Counted from the stretch's first letter, positions 1 to 11,834 are shown. The stretch: 64,000 nucleotides of DNA from Zizania palustris (GCA_019279435.1 JAAALK010000286.1:33789712-33853711); one strand, 5' to 3'. Translations and numbers: made by a program. Notes: a model not told the origin generated them from the sequence alone.

Positions 1-268
1 TCTCTCAGCCCGGCAATCGCTCACCGCCCGTGTACCTGAGTCAGTCCTGGTCAATAGCCCAGTGGGTCTTCTACTGCTTCTGGCCCATGCACCCGGATTG
101 GGCCAGCCCGACTTCGCAGCCTCCTCTGCCCGACAGTCGCTCGCTGCCCGTGTACCTGAGTCACACGCGACCCATAAAACAGCAGATCTCCTCTCTTCTT
201 CAGTCCTCTTTGACTATCGTTGACAATGACTCATCACTTCTAGAGCCATGAGGCCCACGCTATTCAGC
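1..268 (+). other. T1 untranslated leader upstream of gag
   Basis: This stretch lies directly upstream of the gag ATG at 269 and holds no convincing coding frame. It contains two similar sub-blocks (around 30-120 and 95-165) sharing CCCGTGTACCTGAGTC, so it is internally duplicated. Its reverse complement is found at 44159-44437, next to or within element E. Confidence 0.6.
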
Positions 269-1152
269 ATGGCTCCTCACCACCCTACCTTGGCAGAAAT
301 GATGGCGAATCAAAACCAGTTGATCACCGCCCTCCTCACCCAAATGCAGCACCAACATGCGTAGTTGGAACACCTGCAAAATGTGGAGCCCGCCCCTCGT
401 GCGCCAGCACCTGCACCCGCTCCCCAACTCTCGGAGTTCCTGCGTGTGTGTCCCCCAATATTCTCTAGCACCACCAACCCCATGGAGGCCAGAGATTGGC
501 TCCGCACCATAGGGAAGAAGCTGGATCTCCTTCCCTGCACCGACCGGGAGCGAGTGGCCTTCGCCACTCACCAGCTTCAGGGTCCCGCCGCGGAGTGGTT
601 GGACAACTACCGTGAGTCCTAGCCAGAGGACCACGTGGTGACATGGGCGGAGTTCACTATCGCCTTTCGTGCTGCCCATGTCCCTGCCGGAGTTATCGCG
701 GTGAAACAGCAGGAGTTCCGTGACCTGCAGTAGGGCAACCAGACTGTCATGGAGTATCTCCATGAATTCAACCGTCTGGCTCGCTACGTGCCAGAGGAAG
801 TGCGGACCGATGCCCTCCGCCAGGCTAAGTTCCTCCGGGACTTAAGGATGAGCTATCCATCCAGCTCGTCGCCACCGACTACGCCGATTTCCAACGGCTA
901 GTAAATAAAGCGCTCATCCAAGAGACTGAGCAAAACAAGTTGGACCTCAAGAAGAGGAAGATGATCGCCTTCAAGCATCAACACGCGAATTCCCAGAGGC
1001 CCTGCTTCGTCCCTCCGCCACCAGCGCCCGCCTACCATCCTCGGCCCGCCTACAGGCCACCTCACGCCACAGGTGGATCCAACGCCGGGCATCCCCGCCC
1101 CGCTCCACCAGCTCTGGCCGCTTAGCCAACGCCCGCCGCCAAGGCCCCGGTC
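269..1152 (+). pseudogene. gag: T1 gag (capsid), broken
   Basis: The reading starts at ATG 269 (MAPHHPTLAEMM) and has the Ty3 gag pattern: a proline/alanine-rich N-terminus, then the capsid (retrotrans_gag-type) region with FLRVCPPIFSSTTNP, ATHQLQGPAAEWLDNY and MEYLHEFNRLARYVP. Gag would assemble the virus-like particle. In-frame stops lie at 362-364, 620-622, 731-733 (TAG after a CAG codon) and 1123-1125. A single-base frameshift near 840 moves the frame from 269-840 into the frame used by pol. The stretch after the frameshift ends in a lysine- and proline-rich linker leading to the zinc knuckle. The identity as gag is firm; the protein cannot be made from this copy. Confidence 0.75.
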
Positions 1153-2421
1153 TTGAAGGATCGCCAAGGGAGGCCGGTCGTCTGCTTCAACTACCGAAAG
1201 GAAGGGCACTATTCGCACAAGTGTCCTCACCCCAAGCAGCCCCAAGGCGTGGCACCCAACCAAGCGGTTCGTGCCCGCATCAACCACATCAGCGCAGAGG
1301 AAGCTCAGGAGGCTCCCGAAGTCGTGCTCGGTACGTTTACTGCAAATTCCGTACATGCTATAATATTATTTGACTCTGGAGCAACACACTCTTTCATCTC
1401 GGAAGATTTTATGAAAACCAACGACTTGGAAGTACTCCCTCTATCAGTCCCCATGATGATTGCCACTCCAGGCAACAAAACCTTAGCCCACTTATACAAT
1501 CCTAAGGTTAAGATAGAGATCCAAGGAGTATTGTTCCAGGCCGAGCTAGTCCTCATTAAGTGCACCGGACTCGACCTCATCCTAGGGATGGATTGGTTGA
1601 TGAAGCACAAGGGAGTGATCGACTATGCCAACAAGTTCGTAACAGTGACCAACCTCGAAGGCAAATCCGTCACTTTTCAAATGACCAGTCGCAAACCACT
1701 TGAGGCATCTCTTCATTCTCTAGCCCTTGAAGAAGTGCCCATAGTCAAGGAGTTCATGGACGCCTTCCCAGAGGACCTTCCAGGAATGCCTCCCAAGCGA
1801 GACATTGAATTCCGAATCGAACTTGTCCTCGGGACCACTCCAATCTCCAAGCGCCCTTACCAGATGGCCGCCAATGAATTAGCCGAAGTCAAGAGCAACA
1901 TCGAAGACCTGGAGCAGAAAGGGTACATCCGACCGAGTACCTCACCCTGGGGTGCACCGGTCATCTTTGCCATGAAAAAGGACAAGACTAAAAGGATGTG
2001 CGTGGACTATAGAGCCCTAAACGACGTAACCATCAAGAACAAATACCCATTGCCTCGGATCGACGACTTGTTCGATCAAATGAAAGGATCCTCAGTGTTT
2101 TCCAAGATTGACCTTAGGTCAGGTTATCACCAATTGAGCATTAGGGAAGAGGACATCCCCAAGTCTGCCTTCACCTCCCGCTATGGACTCTACGAGTATA
2201 CTGTGATGTCGTTCGGACTCACGAATGCCCTGGCCTTTTTCATGAACATGATGAACAATGTATTCATGGAGTTATTGGATAAGTTCATCGTGGTATTCAT
2301 CGACGATATCCTCGTCTACTCCAAGACCAAGGAAGAACATGAAACCCACCTCCGTCTGACCCTCGGAAAGCTAAGGGAGCAGCAACTGTACGCCAAATAC
2401 AGCAAGTGCGAGTTTTGGTAG
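1153..2421 (+). pseudogene. pol: T1 gag zinc knuckle, aspartic protease and reverse transcriptase
   Basis: The frame opens with a CCHC-type knuckle, [14 protein letters not shown], whose second cysteine is replaced by tyrosine. Next comes the retroviral-type aspartic protease with active-site [12 protein letters not shown] near residue 72, then RT with the fingers motif around [24 protein letters not shown] and the catalytic box FIDD ([12 protein letters not shown] near residue 385). RT copies the element RNA into cDNA in the virus-like particle. The frame ends at an in-frame TAG (2419-2421) after CEFW, and the same frame resumes immediately as SEVKFLGHVIS, so this is a nonsense mutation inside RT and not a gene end. 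Confidence 0.85.
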
Positions 2422-4158
2422 TCAGAGGTGAAATTCCTCGGTCATGTTATATCTGCCGGAGGAATAGCAGTGGACCCAACCACCGTGGAAGCAGTGACCA
2501 ACTGGCTGCAACCCACTACCGTGACTGAGATCCGGAGTTTTCTCGGATTGGACAGATACTATCGCTGGTTCATCGAGAATTTTTCGAAGATCGCCAAGCC
2601 TATGACCAGACTGCTGCAGAAGGAAGTAAAATTTGCATGGACCCCCGATTGTGAAGAAAGCTTCCAAACCCTCAAGAAGAAGCTCGTGTCAGCCCCTATT
2701 CTGACTCTGCCAGACATCCGGAAAGACTTCCACATCTACTGTGATGCCTCTCGTCAAGGGTTGGGATGTGTCTTAATCCAGGAAGGGAAGGTTATATCTT
2801 ACACCTCCCGACAACTGAGACCGCATAAGCTGAACTACCCAACCCACGACCTGGAGTTAGCAGCCGTGGTTCATGCCTTGAAGATATGGAGGCATTACCT
2901 TGTGGGGAATCGGTGTGAGGTCTTCACCGACCACAAGAGCCTCAAGTACATATTCACCCAACCGGACCTGAACCTCAGACAAAGGACATGGTTGGAACTC
3001 ATCAAGGATTACGACTTGGGCATCCATTATCATCCAGGCAAGGCAAATGTGGTGGCAGATGCCCTTAGTCGAAAAGGGTACTGCAATGCCATCATGATAC
3101 AAGACCAAGCCCCTTTGCTTTACAAGGAAATGGAAAGGCTGAATTTAGGGATCACCACCCGAGCGTACCTCGCTGCTTTGGAGTCTAGGCCTGTCTTGAT
3201 AGACCAGATCCGAGAAAAGCAGAAGGAAGACCCGGACATCTTGGAGATCCAACAGAACATGCAGAAGGGTAAATCCCGCATATTCTCCGAGGATGAGCAT
3301 GGTACCATCTGGTTCGGGAACCGGATATGCGTACCCGACAAGCCTGAATTGAAGACTCTCATCCTTCAAGAAACCCACGATACTCTATACTCCATCCATC
3401 CCGGGAGTACCAAGATGTATCAAGACCCGAAGGAAAAATATTGGTGGGTCAGCATGAAGAGGGAAATAGCTGAGTATGTGGCCAAGTGCGACACATGCTG
3501 GCGAGTCAAGCCAGAGCATCAAAGACCTGCTGGACTTCTTCAACCCCTCAAGGTCCCCGAATGGAAGTGGGAAGAGATAGGAATGGACTTCATCACGGGA
3601 CTACCCAGGACCCAAGCCGGTCATGATTATATCTGGGTTATCGTCGACCGACTCACCAAGGTAGCTCACTTCATCCCCGTCAAGACAACTTACACCATCG
3701 CCAAGTTGGCTGAGTTGTATATGACCCGGATCGTGTGCCTTCATGGAGTTCCTAAGAAGATCGTATCTGACCGTGGGAGTCAGTTTACCTCTAAGTTTTG
3801 GAAAAACCTTCAAGAGGAACTCGGCACCCGGCTGAATTTTAGCACCGCCTATCATCCACAGACCGACGGTCAAACCGAAAGGGTCAACCAGATACTAGAA
3901 GATATGCTTAGAGCTTGCGCGCTAGACTTTGGCGGAATGTGGGACAAGAACTTGCCCTATGCGGAGTTCTCCTACAACAATAGCTATCAAGCCAGCCTGC
4001 AAATGTCCCCATTCGAGGCACTCTACGGACATAAGTGCAGAACGCCGCTGCTCTGGGATCAGACCAGAGAATCGCAACTGTTTGGGACAGATATACTAAG
4101 GGAAGCTGAAGAGAAGGTCAAGATTATCAGGGACAGATTGAAAATATCCCAGTCCTGA
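2422..4158 (+). pseudogene. pol: T1 RT thumb, RNase H and integrase
   Basis: This continues the preceding frame. It holds the RT connection (KFLGHVISAGG), Ty3 RNase H (FHIYCDASRQGLG, LELAAVVHALKIWRHYL, FTDHKSLKYI, ADALSRK) and integrase. The integrase N-terminal zinc region includes HPGSTKMYQ and CDTCWRVK. The catalytic core shows D-D-E: WKWEEIGMDFITGLP, IVSDRGSQFTSKFW and [12 protein letters not shown]. It would remove the RNA template and insert the cDNA. The frame is open for 576 residues and stops at a TGA (4156-4158) after ISQS. The same frame continues into the integrase C-terminus. The stop is in a CGA-like context, consistent with a C-to-T change. Confidence 0.87.
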
Positions 4159-4623
4159 CAAAAGAGCTACGCCGATAACCGTCGAAGAGACCTAACCTTT
4201 GAGGAGGGTGATTATGTCTATCTCCAAGTCACTCCCCTCCGTGGCACTCAAAGGTTCAACATGAAAGGCAAGCTAGCACCCCGCTATGTCGGACCTTTTC
4301 AAATCCTCCGACGGCAAGGAGAAGTGGCATATCAACTAGAACTGCCTCCATCCTTGGCAGGAGTTCATGATGTGTTCCACGTCTCTCAGCTGAAGAAGTG
4401 TCTTCGTGTGCCCGCCGAGCAAGCCGACCTCCAACACCTCAACGTTCAAGAGGATTTGACCTACATCGAGAAACCCGTCAAGATCTTGGAAACTAAGGAA
4501 AGAGTAACCAGGAGCCGTGTGGTTCACTTCTGCAAGGTTCAGTGGAACAACCACCCCGCCGAAGAAGCCACATGGGAAAAGGAAGACGAGCTGAAAGCCC
4601 AATACCCCGAACTATTCGGGTAG
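4159..4623 (+). pseudogene. pol: T1 integrase C-terminus with chromodomain
   Basis: In frame with the preceding integrase, this has the chromovirus GPY/F-type region (RYVGPFQILRRQGEVAYQLE) and VHDVFHVSQLKKCLRVP. It ends with a chromodomain (YIEKPVKILETKE, VQWNNHPAEEATWEKEDEL) and a natural stop at 4621-4623. The visible aromatic positions Y and W,W match a chromodomain cage. In chromoviruses this domain is thought to steer insertion toward heterochromatin marked by histone methylation. Only the upstream stop at 4156 separates it from the integrase core. Confidence 0.85.
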
Positions 4624-4653
4624 CGTTCCAATCTCGAGGACGAGATTCTTTGT

Positions 4654-4667
4654 AAGGGGGATAGGTT
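4654..4667 (+). promoter_or_regulatory. T1 polypurine tract
   Basis: AAGGGGGATAGGTT lies immediately before the TGTAAC start of the 3' LTR and just after the pol stop at 4623. This is the expected site for plus-strand cDNA priming. Confidence 0.75.
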
Positions 4668-5444
4668 TGTAACACCCCAAATTTCCAGAGAAATAAAAAT
4701 ATTATTTAATTTATTTTCCTGGAATTAAGTATTTTGGAAATACCTTTAAATGCCCTCCTTACCCTTTTTGAACTAGAACATACATAAAATGACCAAACCA
4801 GGGACTAGAAAATTTTGTGTATGATCCCAAGACCAGGATATATTTTTGAGAATTTTTACAAAATTTTATCAACCTTGGAAGTAGCCCAAATATTTTAATC
4901 CATTTCCTGTAATTATTTTTAATTGGAAAACCTTTTAAACAGTAATGGGCCTCCCCCTCCCTTTCTCTCTCTCCTGGTCGGCCCAACCCACTCCTCCCAG
5001 TGCGCCCCGTCTGACCAGTGGACCTCGCCCGTCGGTGACCTCCTCTCCGCATGCGTGCCTGGCCCCACCTGTTGGCGCCAACCGAACTCCTCGCGCCCGA
5101 CCGCTTGACCCCACCCATCAGTCTCTATGCCCGATCACTCGCGCCCGCTGGCATGTGGCCCCTGCCTGTCAGATCCTTCATCTCCACGAGATCTTCCCCC
5201 AAATCTCACCCCCCTCACCGACCGACGCCTTAATGTGCCTCGGATCCGTTGCTCCCGACCCCCTCTCCCCAAATTGAGCCCGGCATTCAAACCCCAACAC
5301 TCCGGCGACCGTTTCCCCCTTTAAACCTAGCCGGATCGCGTCCCGATTCGATGAATCTGCATGCGACCCGAAGCTCGCCGGTGTTTAAACGCGTTAATCC
5401 TTGGCCACCACCAATTGCGCCCTATCTTCCCTTGCCGGTGACTC

Positions 5445-5452
5445 TATTTAAG
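5445..5452 (+). promoter_or_regulatory. T1 LTR TATA-like box
   Basis: TATTTAAG in a GC-rich surround inside the LTR, at a position suitable for the U3/R promoter. No transcript evidence is available from sequence. Confidence 0.45.
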
Positions 5453-6461
5453 CCCCCCTGGTACCCCGCATTCGACGCCCAGGCTCACACGCTGCAAGAC
5501 CGAACAGAACGCCTCCTCTAAAAGTTTTAACTCTCCACCGCCGCCCCTACTCCGGTCGTCGCTCGCCGTCGCCAGAGTCTCCCTCCATCCTCATTGACCG
5601 CACCGCTGTGACCTCAAGGACCTCGCTGACCTCGGCCACCCCTCCATCGCCAATGAACCCCGCCGGAACGCCACCGCCGACGAGAACCCGAACATCTTCA
5701 CTGCCTTCGTTCGTCACCGGCCACGCTCCGTCGACCATTCGCCCCGCCAACGGTACCTTCATGTTCCCCTAGTCGTCCTCTATCCGTTTTAGGCCTTAGG
5801 CTCGCTCGCCGTCGCTCGCCGTGGCCTCTGGCCCACTCGCCGTCGCCGGAGAAGACGACCGACACGGGTGGAGTACCCGTGCTGTGTCGGATTCAATCCC
5901 GACCGTGCGATCGCGATCGAACGACGCCTGTATCACTTCGTGCGTGATTTAATCCGCACTATTGGATCTGATCGAAACGTTACGTTTTAATCTCGCGCGT
6001 TCGTTTCTATTTAAAACCTATGTTTAATCTGAGCCGTTCATCGCGTACTGATTCGATGTTTTAATCTCAGCCGTCCACGTTACTTTAACTTCCCTGCCTC
6101 GCCCTCGCATGTTAGATCTGGATCCAACGGTCCAGATTGGGCCGGACCACGCGCACAGTGCGCGAGTTCACCATGGGTCTGGCTCACCGTGGACCCGAGG
6201 GTATTTTGAATTTAAATTAAATTCCAGAAACTGTTTTAAACTTGTAAAATTCATATCTGGTGCATTTGAACTCCAAAAATCATCATTTCAATTCCAGAAA
6301 TTTTGTAATTTTATTCTCTACATGTTAGTACAATAAAAACAGTATGTTTACTTTTAATATTTCATTCTTATTTATTAAAGTATTCAAATGCCCTTATGTT
6401 AAAATACAAACTTTATTATTTAAATTTCAGTAAAATTTATATTTATTCATTCCGTGTTAAT

Positions 6462-6466
6462 ATAGT
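6462..6466. repeat. Target-site duplication of element A, left
   Basis: ATAGT directly before the TGTTGGCG start of element A's left LTR; the identical 5 bp follow the right LTR at 17715-17719. Confidence 0.9.
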
Positions 6467-6961
6467 TGTTGGCGTAAAAGATTACGCTAACAGGTTTCTG
6501 AAGGTTAGAAACTAACAAACGAAGTGTTTGTGAAGTAAACTATTTCAAGCCTCCGAAAGGATAATAGCTTAAAATAGTTCAGAAGTGTGTATTGAATAAC
6601 TTATATTCGGTCCGTATTACAGGGTAAAATGGGGGGTATTTATAGGCCCAAACATTAAGGAAAAGACCTTTTTACCCCTCTATTACAATCGACATAGTGG
6701 AAACTATTCGATACCCTAAATAGGGCTAAAATGGTAAAAGACTAATCTAATGAGAAAGAAGATAAGTCTTCCATCTTAGCTGGCAAGGAAGCTCTCGGAA
6801 GAGTCCAAGTTTGAAGATATACTCCAATCTAGAGTCCGTCTTCATACTTTGAACTTGAACTAAAGTATCCCCGGAGATGGTTACTGGGAACCTTTGATTC
6901 AATCGCCTGTCTTGGTCCTGTTACTGCAATATCCCCGAAGATGGAATATTTTCCCCCAACA
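6467..6961 (-). repeat. Element A 3' LTR (left copy)
   Basis: 495 bp, TGTTGGCG to CCCCAACA on the plus strand; same length as 17220-17714 with about 12 mismatches by eye. A TATA box (TATAAATA on the minus strand) lies at 6637-6644. Confidence 0.93.
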
Positions 6962-6971
6962 GTAGCCCCTC
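6962..6971 (-). promoter_or_regulatory. Element A polypurine tract
   Basis: On the minus strand the purine-rich GAGGGGCTAC lies immediately upstream of the 3' LTR. The same 10 bases lie just before the 3' LTR of element B (38472-38481). Confidence 0.65.
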
Positions 6972-7355
6972 GAATACGCTTCTCCGCTAAATCTGTAATG
7001 TTAGGAGAGCAGTATACGCAAGAAAAATAATCATGCGTCGGGGTTAGCAGATTTAGTCCATCTCCGAAATACATGGAAATGCAAAACTTCGAATCAGCTT
7101 CTAAGAAAATTACATTCAAACTATCTTAGAATTAACTCGTGAAGCCCGAAAGCCTTTTTATACTTGGAAGAAATAGCCGTTGGCCTCTTTCTTCTAACGG
7201 AAGTTACGTGATGCGTTAACTCTGCAACAAAATAACGGTTAAGAATTCGAAACGGCAGATGCAAACAGTAAAAAATCGTGGTCTGGGCTATAAATAGAGG
7301 GCCCAACCCCTTCTCGAGTACCTTTCCACCGCTTTCGTGCAACCCGTGCGATCCC
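6972..7355. other. Element A region between 3' LTR and antisense gene; promoter of the antisense gene
   Basis: No credible coding frame. On the plus strand a TATAAATA (7289-7296) sits 60 bp upstream of the antisense gene ATG at 7356, a plausible pol II promoter arrangement. Confidence 0.5.
7289..7296 (+). promoter_or_regulatory. TATA box of element A antisense gene
   Basis: TATAAATA lies 60 bp upstream of the ATG of the plus-strand gene and points away from the LTR promoters. Element B has an equivalent TATA upstream of its antisense gene. Confidence 0.6.
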
Positions 7356-10300
7356 ATGGCGAAAACCAGTTTCAAGGTTCCCGAAGCAGCTTCAGCCTTG
7401 GCTCGGCAGCAGGCTGCGGCAGCAGCGGCGGCTACGACATCGGCGATGGCAACTCCGACACCAGCAGTGGCAGCAATGGCGGCGGTGGGGAGAAATCCCC
7501 AAAATGTTGGCCCTCATGACCTCTTCCCGGCGTCGACGAAGTACACGGATCAATCCCATCAGTTGGGGCCCTCAATCTGCAAGAGGGAATCACTCGCGGC
7601 CGCAATAGAAGGCAAAATCAGTTCTGGGATCATGATTCGCAAACCTAGGAAAGAAGTTATTCCGTCGCCAAGGCCCGGAGAAGTGGTTGTCTTCGAAGAT
7701 GGATTAGGGCTTCCGGCTGTTGACTTCCTAGCCGAGGTACTGGATTTATTCCACGTTACTCTCCCCCAGCTCTCTCCGAATGCAGTAGCATGCCTTGCCA
7801 TCTTCGAATGGGCGTTGCGAGCCGAAGGTTGCGAAGGAAGAGCTGAGATCTTCGCAGCACTGCGCAAAGCTTTGTGCCAACCCAAGACCTTCGTAGGCCC
7901 TGGAGGTGAAAAGATGGTGGTGGCCTTCAGAAGTATTAACTTCTGACTTCGAGACGAATATGCCCTTCGGTTTACAGCCAAGGCCATCAATGCCAGATGG
8001 TACACAGACTGGATCCTAAAGTGGTTTTATGCCGAAGTTGGGGCGAGCAGCCGTTTAGCCGGACCTTTGCAAGATATCAACTTCCGAAGGGAAGCTCTCG
8101 TGCATCTGGATCCAGGCTAGCTCGAAGCTCACCTCAACCTGCTTCAAAGAATTAGTCACCGCCTGAGCATGCGGGACTTAGCGGAAGAATTCCTCGGACT
8201 TCAAATCCCTCCTCTGATGGCCAACTGGCCAATCACCTTCGAGGAAGATTCGGAGGGCGGCCTCCGCAAAATTTCTTCGAACTCGAGCCCTGCAGGTAAC
8301 TTCGAAAACAACATATATCAAGTATATTTATTCGAAGAAATAACCAATGTTAACTCATTTTTCAGTCTCTTCAGCTCCTATAACTTTGGAGCAGATTGTA
8401 CGAGCTTCGGAGAAGATTCTGGGAGTCCCGACTCTGGCCGAGAAGGAATGGAGGATTAAATTGGTTGGTACTTGGGAGCGGTCCAACCGAGTATGGGGGC
8501 TACTCGAAGTTGTTCTGCCCCCTCTTTTGGATTGGGTGCCTTCGGAGAAAGGGCCCAAAAAGAGAAAAGCCGAAGTTGGAGCCTCGAGCTCTGCCAAGAC
8601 TCCACTAAAGAAGGTGGCTCGAAAGCCAAGAGTTGCTGCACCTTCAAGCCCAATAGCTTCGGTCTCCGATTCCTCGGAGGATGAAGGCAGAATGCTTGTT
8701 GACCTGATCGACAAGGATGCAGCCCAAACTGATGCAACTATTGATGATGCTGCGAGCATGCCGGAGCCTCAAAGCAACCTTGGGCAAGTAAGAACTCCGG
8801 CTGCTCAAGAAAATTTACCGCAAGACGGAGCCCCTGTGAGCGAAGGTGGAGTCGAAGTTGCTATAGAATCAACTTTGATTCCAGGTGAAGCAACGATGGC
8901 CGCTCTCGAAGATGCTCCAACAGTCGAAGATTTGACTGTTGACTCCGACGAAGACTTTGGAGTAGCCTTCGACCCACCAAGCAGTCTGATGCTCACTCGT
9001 CGACAAAACTTCGGAGGTAGACTTCACATGATTCCTTTGTTCTTTTTCTCTGCAAAATTATACATTGTATAATACCTTTGCTTCAACAGGATCTGCTTCT
9101 GTAGAAGAGGTCCTTCCCGAAGATACCAATCCCGGGACTTCGGGTACTCTGGAGCCAATTCCAGAAGTCGCCCAGATGGGACCTGGAAAAGGTAAAGGAA
9201 AAATGGACCCCCTCCCTGCTCCGAGCTCGGGATCAACTCTGTCTGAATCGACAGACGAAAACCAATCTACAGAAGGGGGGCAGTCTGCTGGAGTTCCACA
9301 AGATATGGCCCAGCGCTCTGGCCCTTCGCCGAACGAAGACGATCAAAGGGCCTTGTCTATGCTCCCTCTTCTAGCTCCTTTTTTGGAGCGAAGAACCGGG
9401 CTTTGGACTTTGCTCGAGCCTTTGGATCGAGCTAGCCGCTAAGTTGGGGAGACAGACTTGGTGGCCATCTTGAGCGAGGCTGAGGGTTCGGAGCTTAACG
9501 CTGCTATGGAGCGTGCAACATACCAGGTACGAAGTATCTGCAAAACAAAATTAATTTAATGTACAGATAATTTCTCACCTTGGTTTTTTCTCTTTGCAGC
9601 AAATAGTCTTGGCCCGAGCTGCAAACATTTCAAATGAACGTGGAATCCTTCACCTTCGAGAGGAAATTATCACTCTTCAGCGAAATCTTAATATTTCCGA
9701 AGGTCGAGTTTCCCAATTAGACGACATGGTCTCGGCAGAGCGAAGGGCCAGGCAAAGTTTGGAGGCTGCGAAGAAGGAGCTCGAAGCAGAACAAATTGTG
9801 CTTCGAGCGGAAATAGAAAAGATGCGAGCGGAGCATGCCATGGCGGGGGCTGAACTTGTCAAGCTCCAAGAGGAAAAAGCCAAAGCTACGGAGGAGGCTA
9901 GCCACCTGCTTAACCAGAATAATGCTCTAGCTACAGAGGCAGCTAGGCTCTCCGCTGTGGTGGAGGAGTTGACCTCTGCGAAGGACGCTTTACTTGACGA
10001 CAAGCTGAAATCGGAGAAGGTGGCTGTAGAGGTCATGAACCAACTGCTAGGTGTTCTAGAGTACTTCGGTACTACTGGGACACTTCCTTCAAATGACAAC
10101 GCTTCTTTACTTCGGTGGTTAAAAATGATCCAAGGAGCTGCGAAGATGATGAAGACTACAGGCATTCGGTACGAAGAACTCTCCGGACAAGTGGCTGCTA
10201 TCGGCATACTTCGCTACTACGAAGATTTGGGAATAACGATAAGGAACCGGCTTCTCAATCCTTCTGAAGATGTGGCCGCTGCTTGGCAAGCCTTCCAAGC

Positions 10301-10945
10301 TTCATGGAGAGCCGAAGGTCGCACTGCGATCAAGGCTTGGATTGATGAAGGGCAATGCCAAAAGCAAGCTCGGTTGCAAGCTTCGAGCAGCCAGCCTCCG
10401 CCAAACCCGCGGGTTTAAATTTATCTTAGGATCTCGACTATGTCAAGCATCATGCTTTTGTACATTAATGAATGAAAATTTGCTTATCATGTTTTTAGTC
10501 TTTGCCTCATATGGAAGATGTCGAAGTGTTAGACGTTAACGAAGAACTCCGCCTACTATGGGCTACCTTCGATATTTTAAAACTTCACAAGCGCCCTCGA
10601 TTTTTAGTTCCTCGGGATAGCTCCGATGCGATTACGCCCGAAGTAAGCAAATACATACTATCTTATATTAAAGAGGAAGAAAAAGAAGTTAACTTGGAAA
10701 CTTCATCTTCCAAAGACATTGCATGGTCCGAAGATGAAAATGAAGCTCAAGGTAAAAAGCTTGAAGAACTTGGATGCTGGGAAAGGAGCCCCGAACGACT
10801 TCGAACTTGGGCCGAGCTTCAACAAGAGCAGAAAGACTTTAGAGCTTCAAAGGGAGGTAGGAGAGTTAAACGCAAAGTTGTTAGAACTCCCAGCTCTAGA
10901 ACTAGTCGTTCCAACCTTAGCTCTAGAGATCGAAGGGGTCTTTGA
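7356..10945 (+). pseudogene. Element A antisense five-exon gene (Tat additional ORF), decayed
   Basis: Modelled exons: 7356-8295, 8366-9016, 9090-9526, 9600-10412, 10499-10945. All four introns are GT-AG, 70-86 bp, in phases 1,1,0,0; total 3288 nt, a multiple of three. Exon 1 has an Ala-rich start, then the region FEDGLGLPAVDFLAEVLDLF...FEWALRAEGCEGR, resembling the 'putative gypsy type transposon' domain (PF04195-like). Exon 2 carries basic nuclear-localisation-like clusters (GPKKRKAE, KKVARKPR) and then an acidic region. Exon 4 is a long coiled coil and exon 5 a conserved C-terminus. In-frame stops at 7944-7946, 8118-8120 and 9440-9442 break this copy. The same gene in element B (34246-37992) aligns exon by exon. 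Function is unknown; the host family and the opposite strand to gag-pol are seen, the splicing is inference. Confidence 0.75.
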
Positions 10946-11834
10946 TTCCTTCTTGGTATAGATACCGATTTTCATGATGTAATCATATTTGTTCGAATAA
11001 TAAATATCGATTTAAAATTGTCTCCCAATTTACCAGCCCCTCTTTGGGCGTAAGCAACTTCGAACAATATTCAAAGATGGTTAGGCGCAAAGAAAAACTT
11101 AGGAGTACATTTTTGGGGGTTCGGAGCCCCTCAGTAATTTAAAGATTGATTAAAATCTTATAAAATGTCTTCGACTATTTGGAGTCGGAAGATTGGTAAC
11201 TTAGTACCTTATGTTTTGAAAGAAATCACTTTGGACAACTTCCCGGACACTTTGGTGTCCTAAATGATTTGTCACTTTGGACTTTTTGAACAGACATTTG
11301 AAGCTCATGAGCTCAAACTCTGTTTTGTTTTGGCCTCATTCGGCTCTTTTTGCGAATTCTGTCAAACCGGTGGTTTGGAATTCACAGTGGTCTCCTTGGA
11401 CTCTTTTTACGGATGCCTACAAGCCGGTGGCTTGGACTCCGCATTTTTTGGTCTCTTTGGACTCTTTTTACGGATGTCAACCAGCCGGTGGCTTCGACTC
11501 CACATTCTGTGGTCTCGGGCTCTTTTTATGGATGCCTACAAGCCGGTGGCTTGGACTCTAGATTATTTCAGCCCACCACGTCGGAAACTTCGGACTAGTG
11601 GTCCGAAGTCCGAAAAATATGATTCAAATTAATGACACTTCCCTCCCGGTCAACTCCGCTATTCCAGTGCGTCCACTTGGAAGTGGGAAGTTTATGGGGG
11701 TAGGCATTATCTGAACCATATGCTTTATTGATTCGGAAAGTGTTTACAAGTGATTACAAGGAGCCCCTATGTGAAATATCGCTTTAGGTGCTCCGCATGC
11801 CATGTATGCGCTAACTCTTCACCTTCCAAATTAG
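10946..11834. other. Element A convergent 3' UTR region
   Basis: No coding frame with family resemblance. It holds the 3' untranslated sequence of both the plus-strand antisense gene and the minus-strand pol, plus the 60-bp tandem repeat. Confidence 0.6.
11340..11575. repeat. Element A tandem repeat, about 60-bp unit, four copies
   Basis: A unit starting CTCTTTTTACGGATGCCTAC and containing AAGCCGGTGGCTTGGACTC recurs at about 11343, 11401, 11462 and 11520, spacing 58-61 bp. It lies in the gap between the 3' end of the antisense gene (10945) and the 3' end of pol (11835). Small ORFs through it are repeat artefacts. Confidence 0.8.

Larger units (their letters stand above)
4668..6466 (+). repeat. 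T1 3' LTR, segment 1
   Basis: The LTR begins TGTAACACCCCAAATTTCC directly after the polypurine tract. The segment has an AT-rich start, a GC-rich middle (about 4950-5900) and an AT-rich end. A TATA-like TATTTAAG at 5445-5452 sits in the GC-rich part. Several short ORFs here (for example 4945-5277) have no family resemblance and are not called. It is interrupted after 6466 by element A. Confidence 0.8.

Noticed and set aside
260..763. 167-residue minus-strand ORF
   Set aside because: Shadow of T1 gag on the opposite strand.
4759..5762. ORFs in the GC-rich part of the T1 LTR
   Set aside because: Low complexity, overlapping frames, no known domain.
11264..11632. ORFs over the element A 60-bp repeat
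   Set aside because: Repeat translations, several frames open at once.
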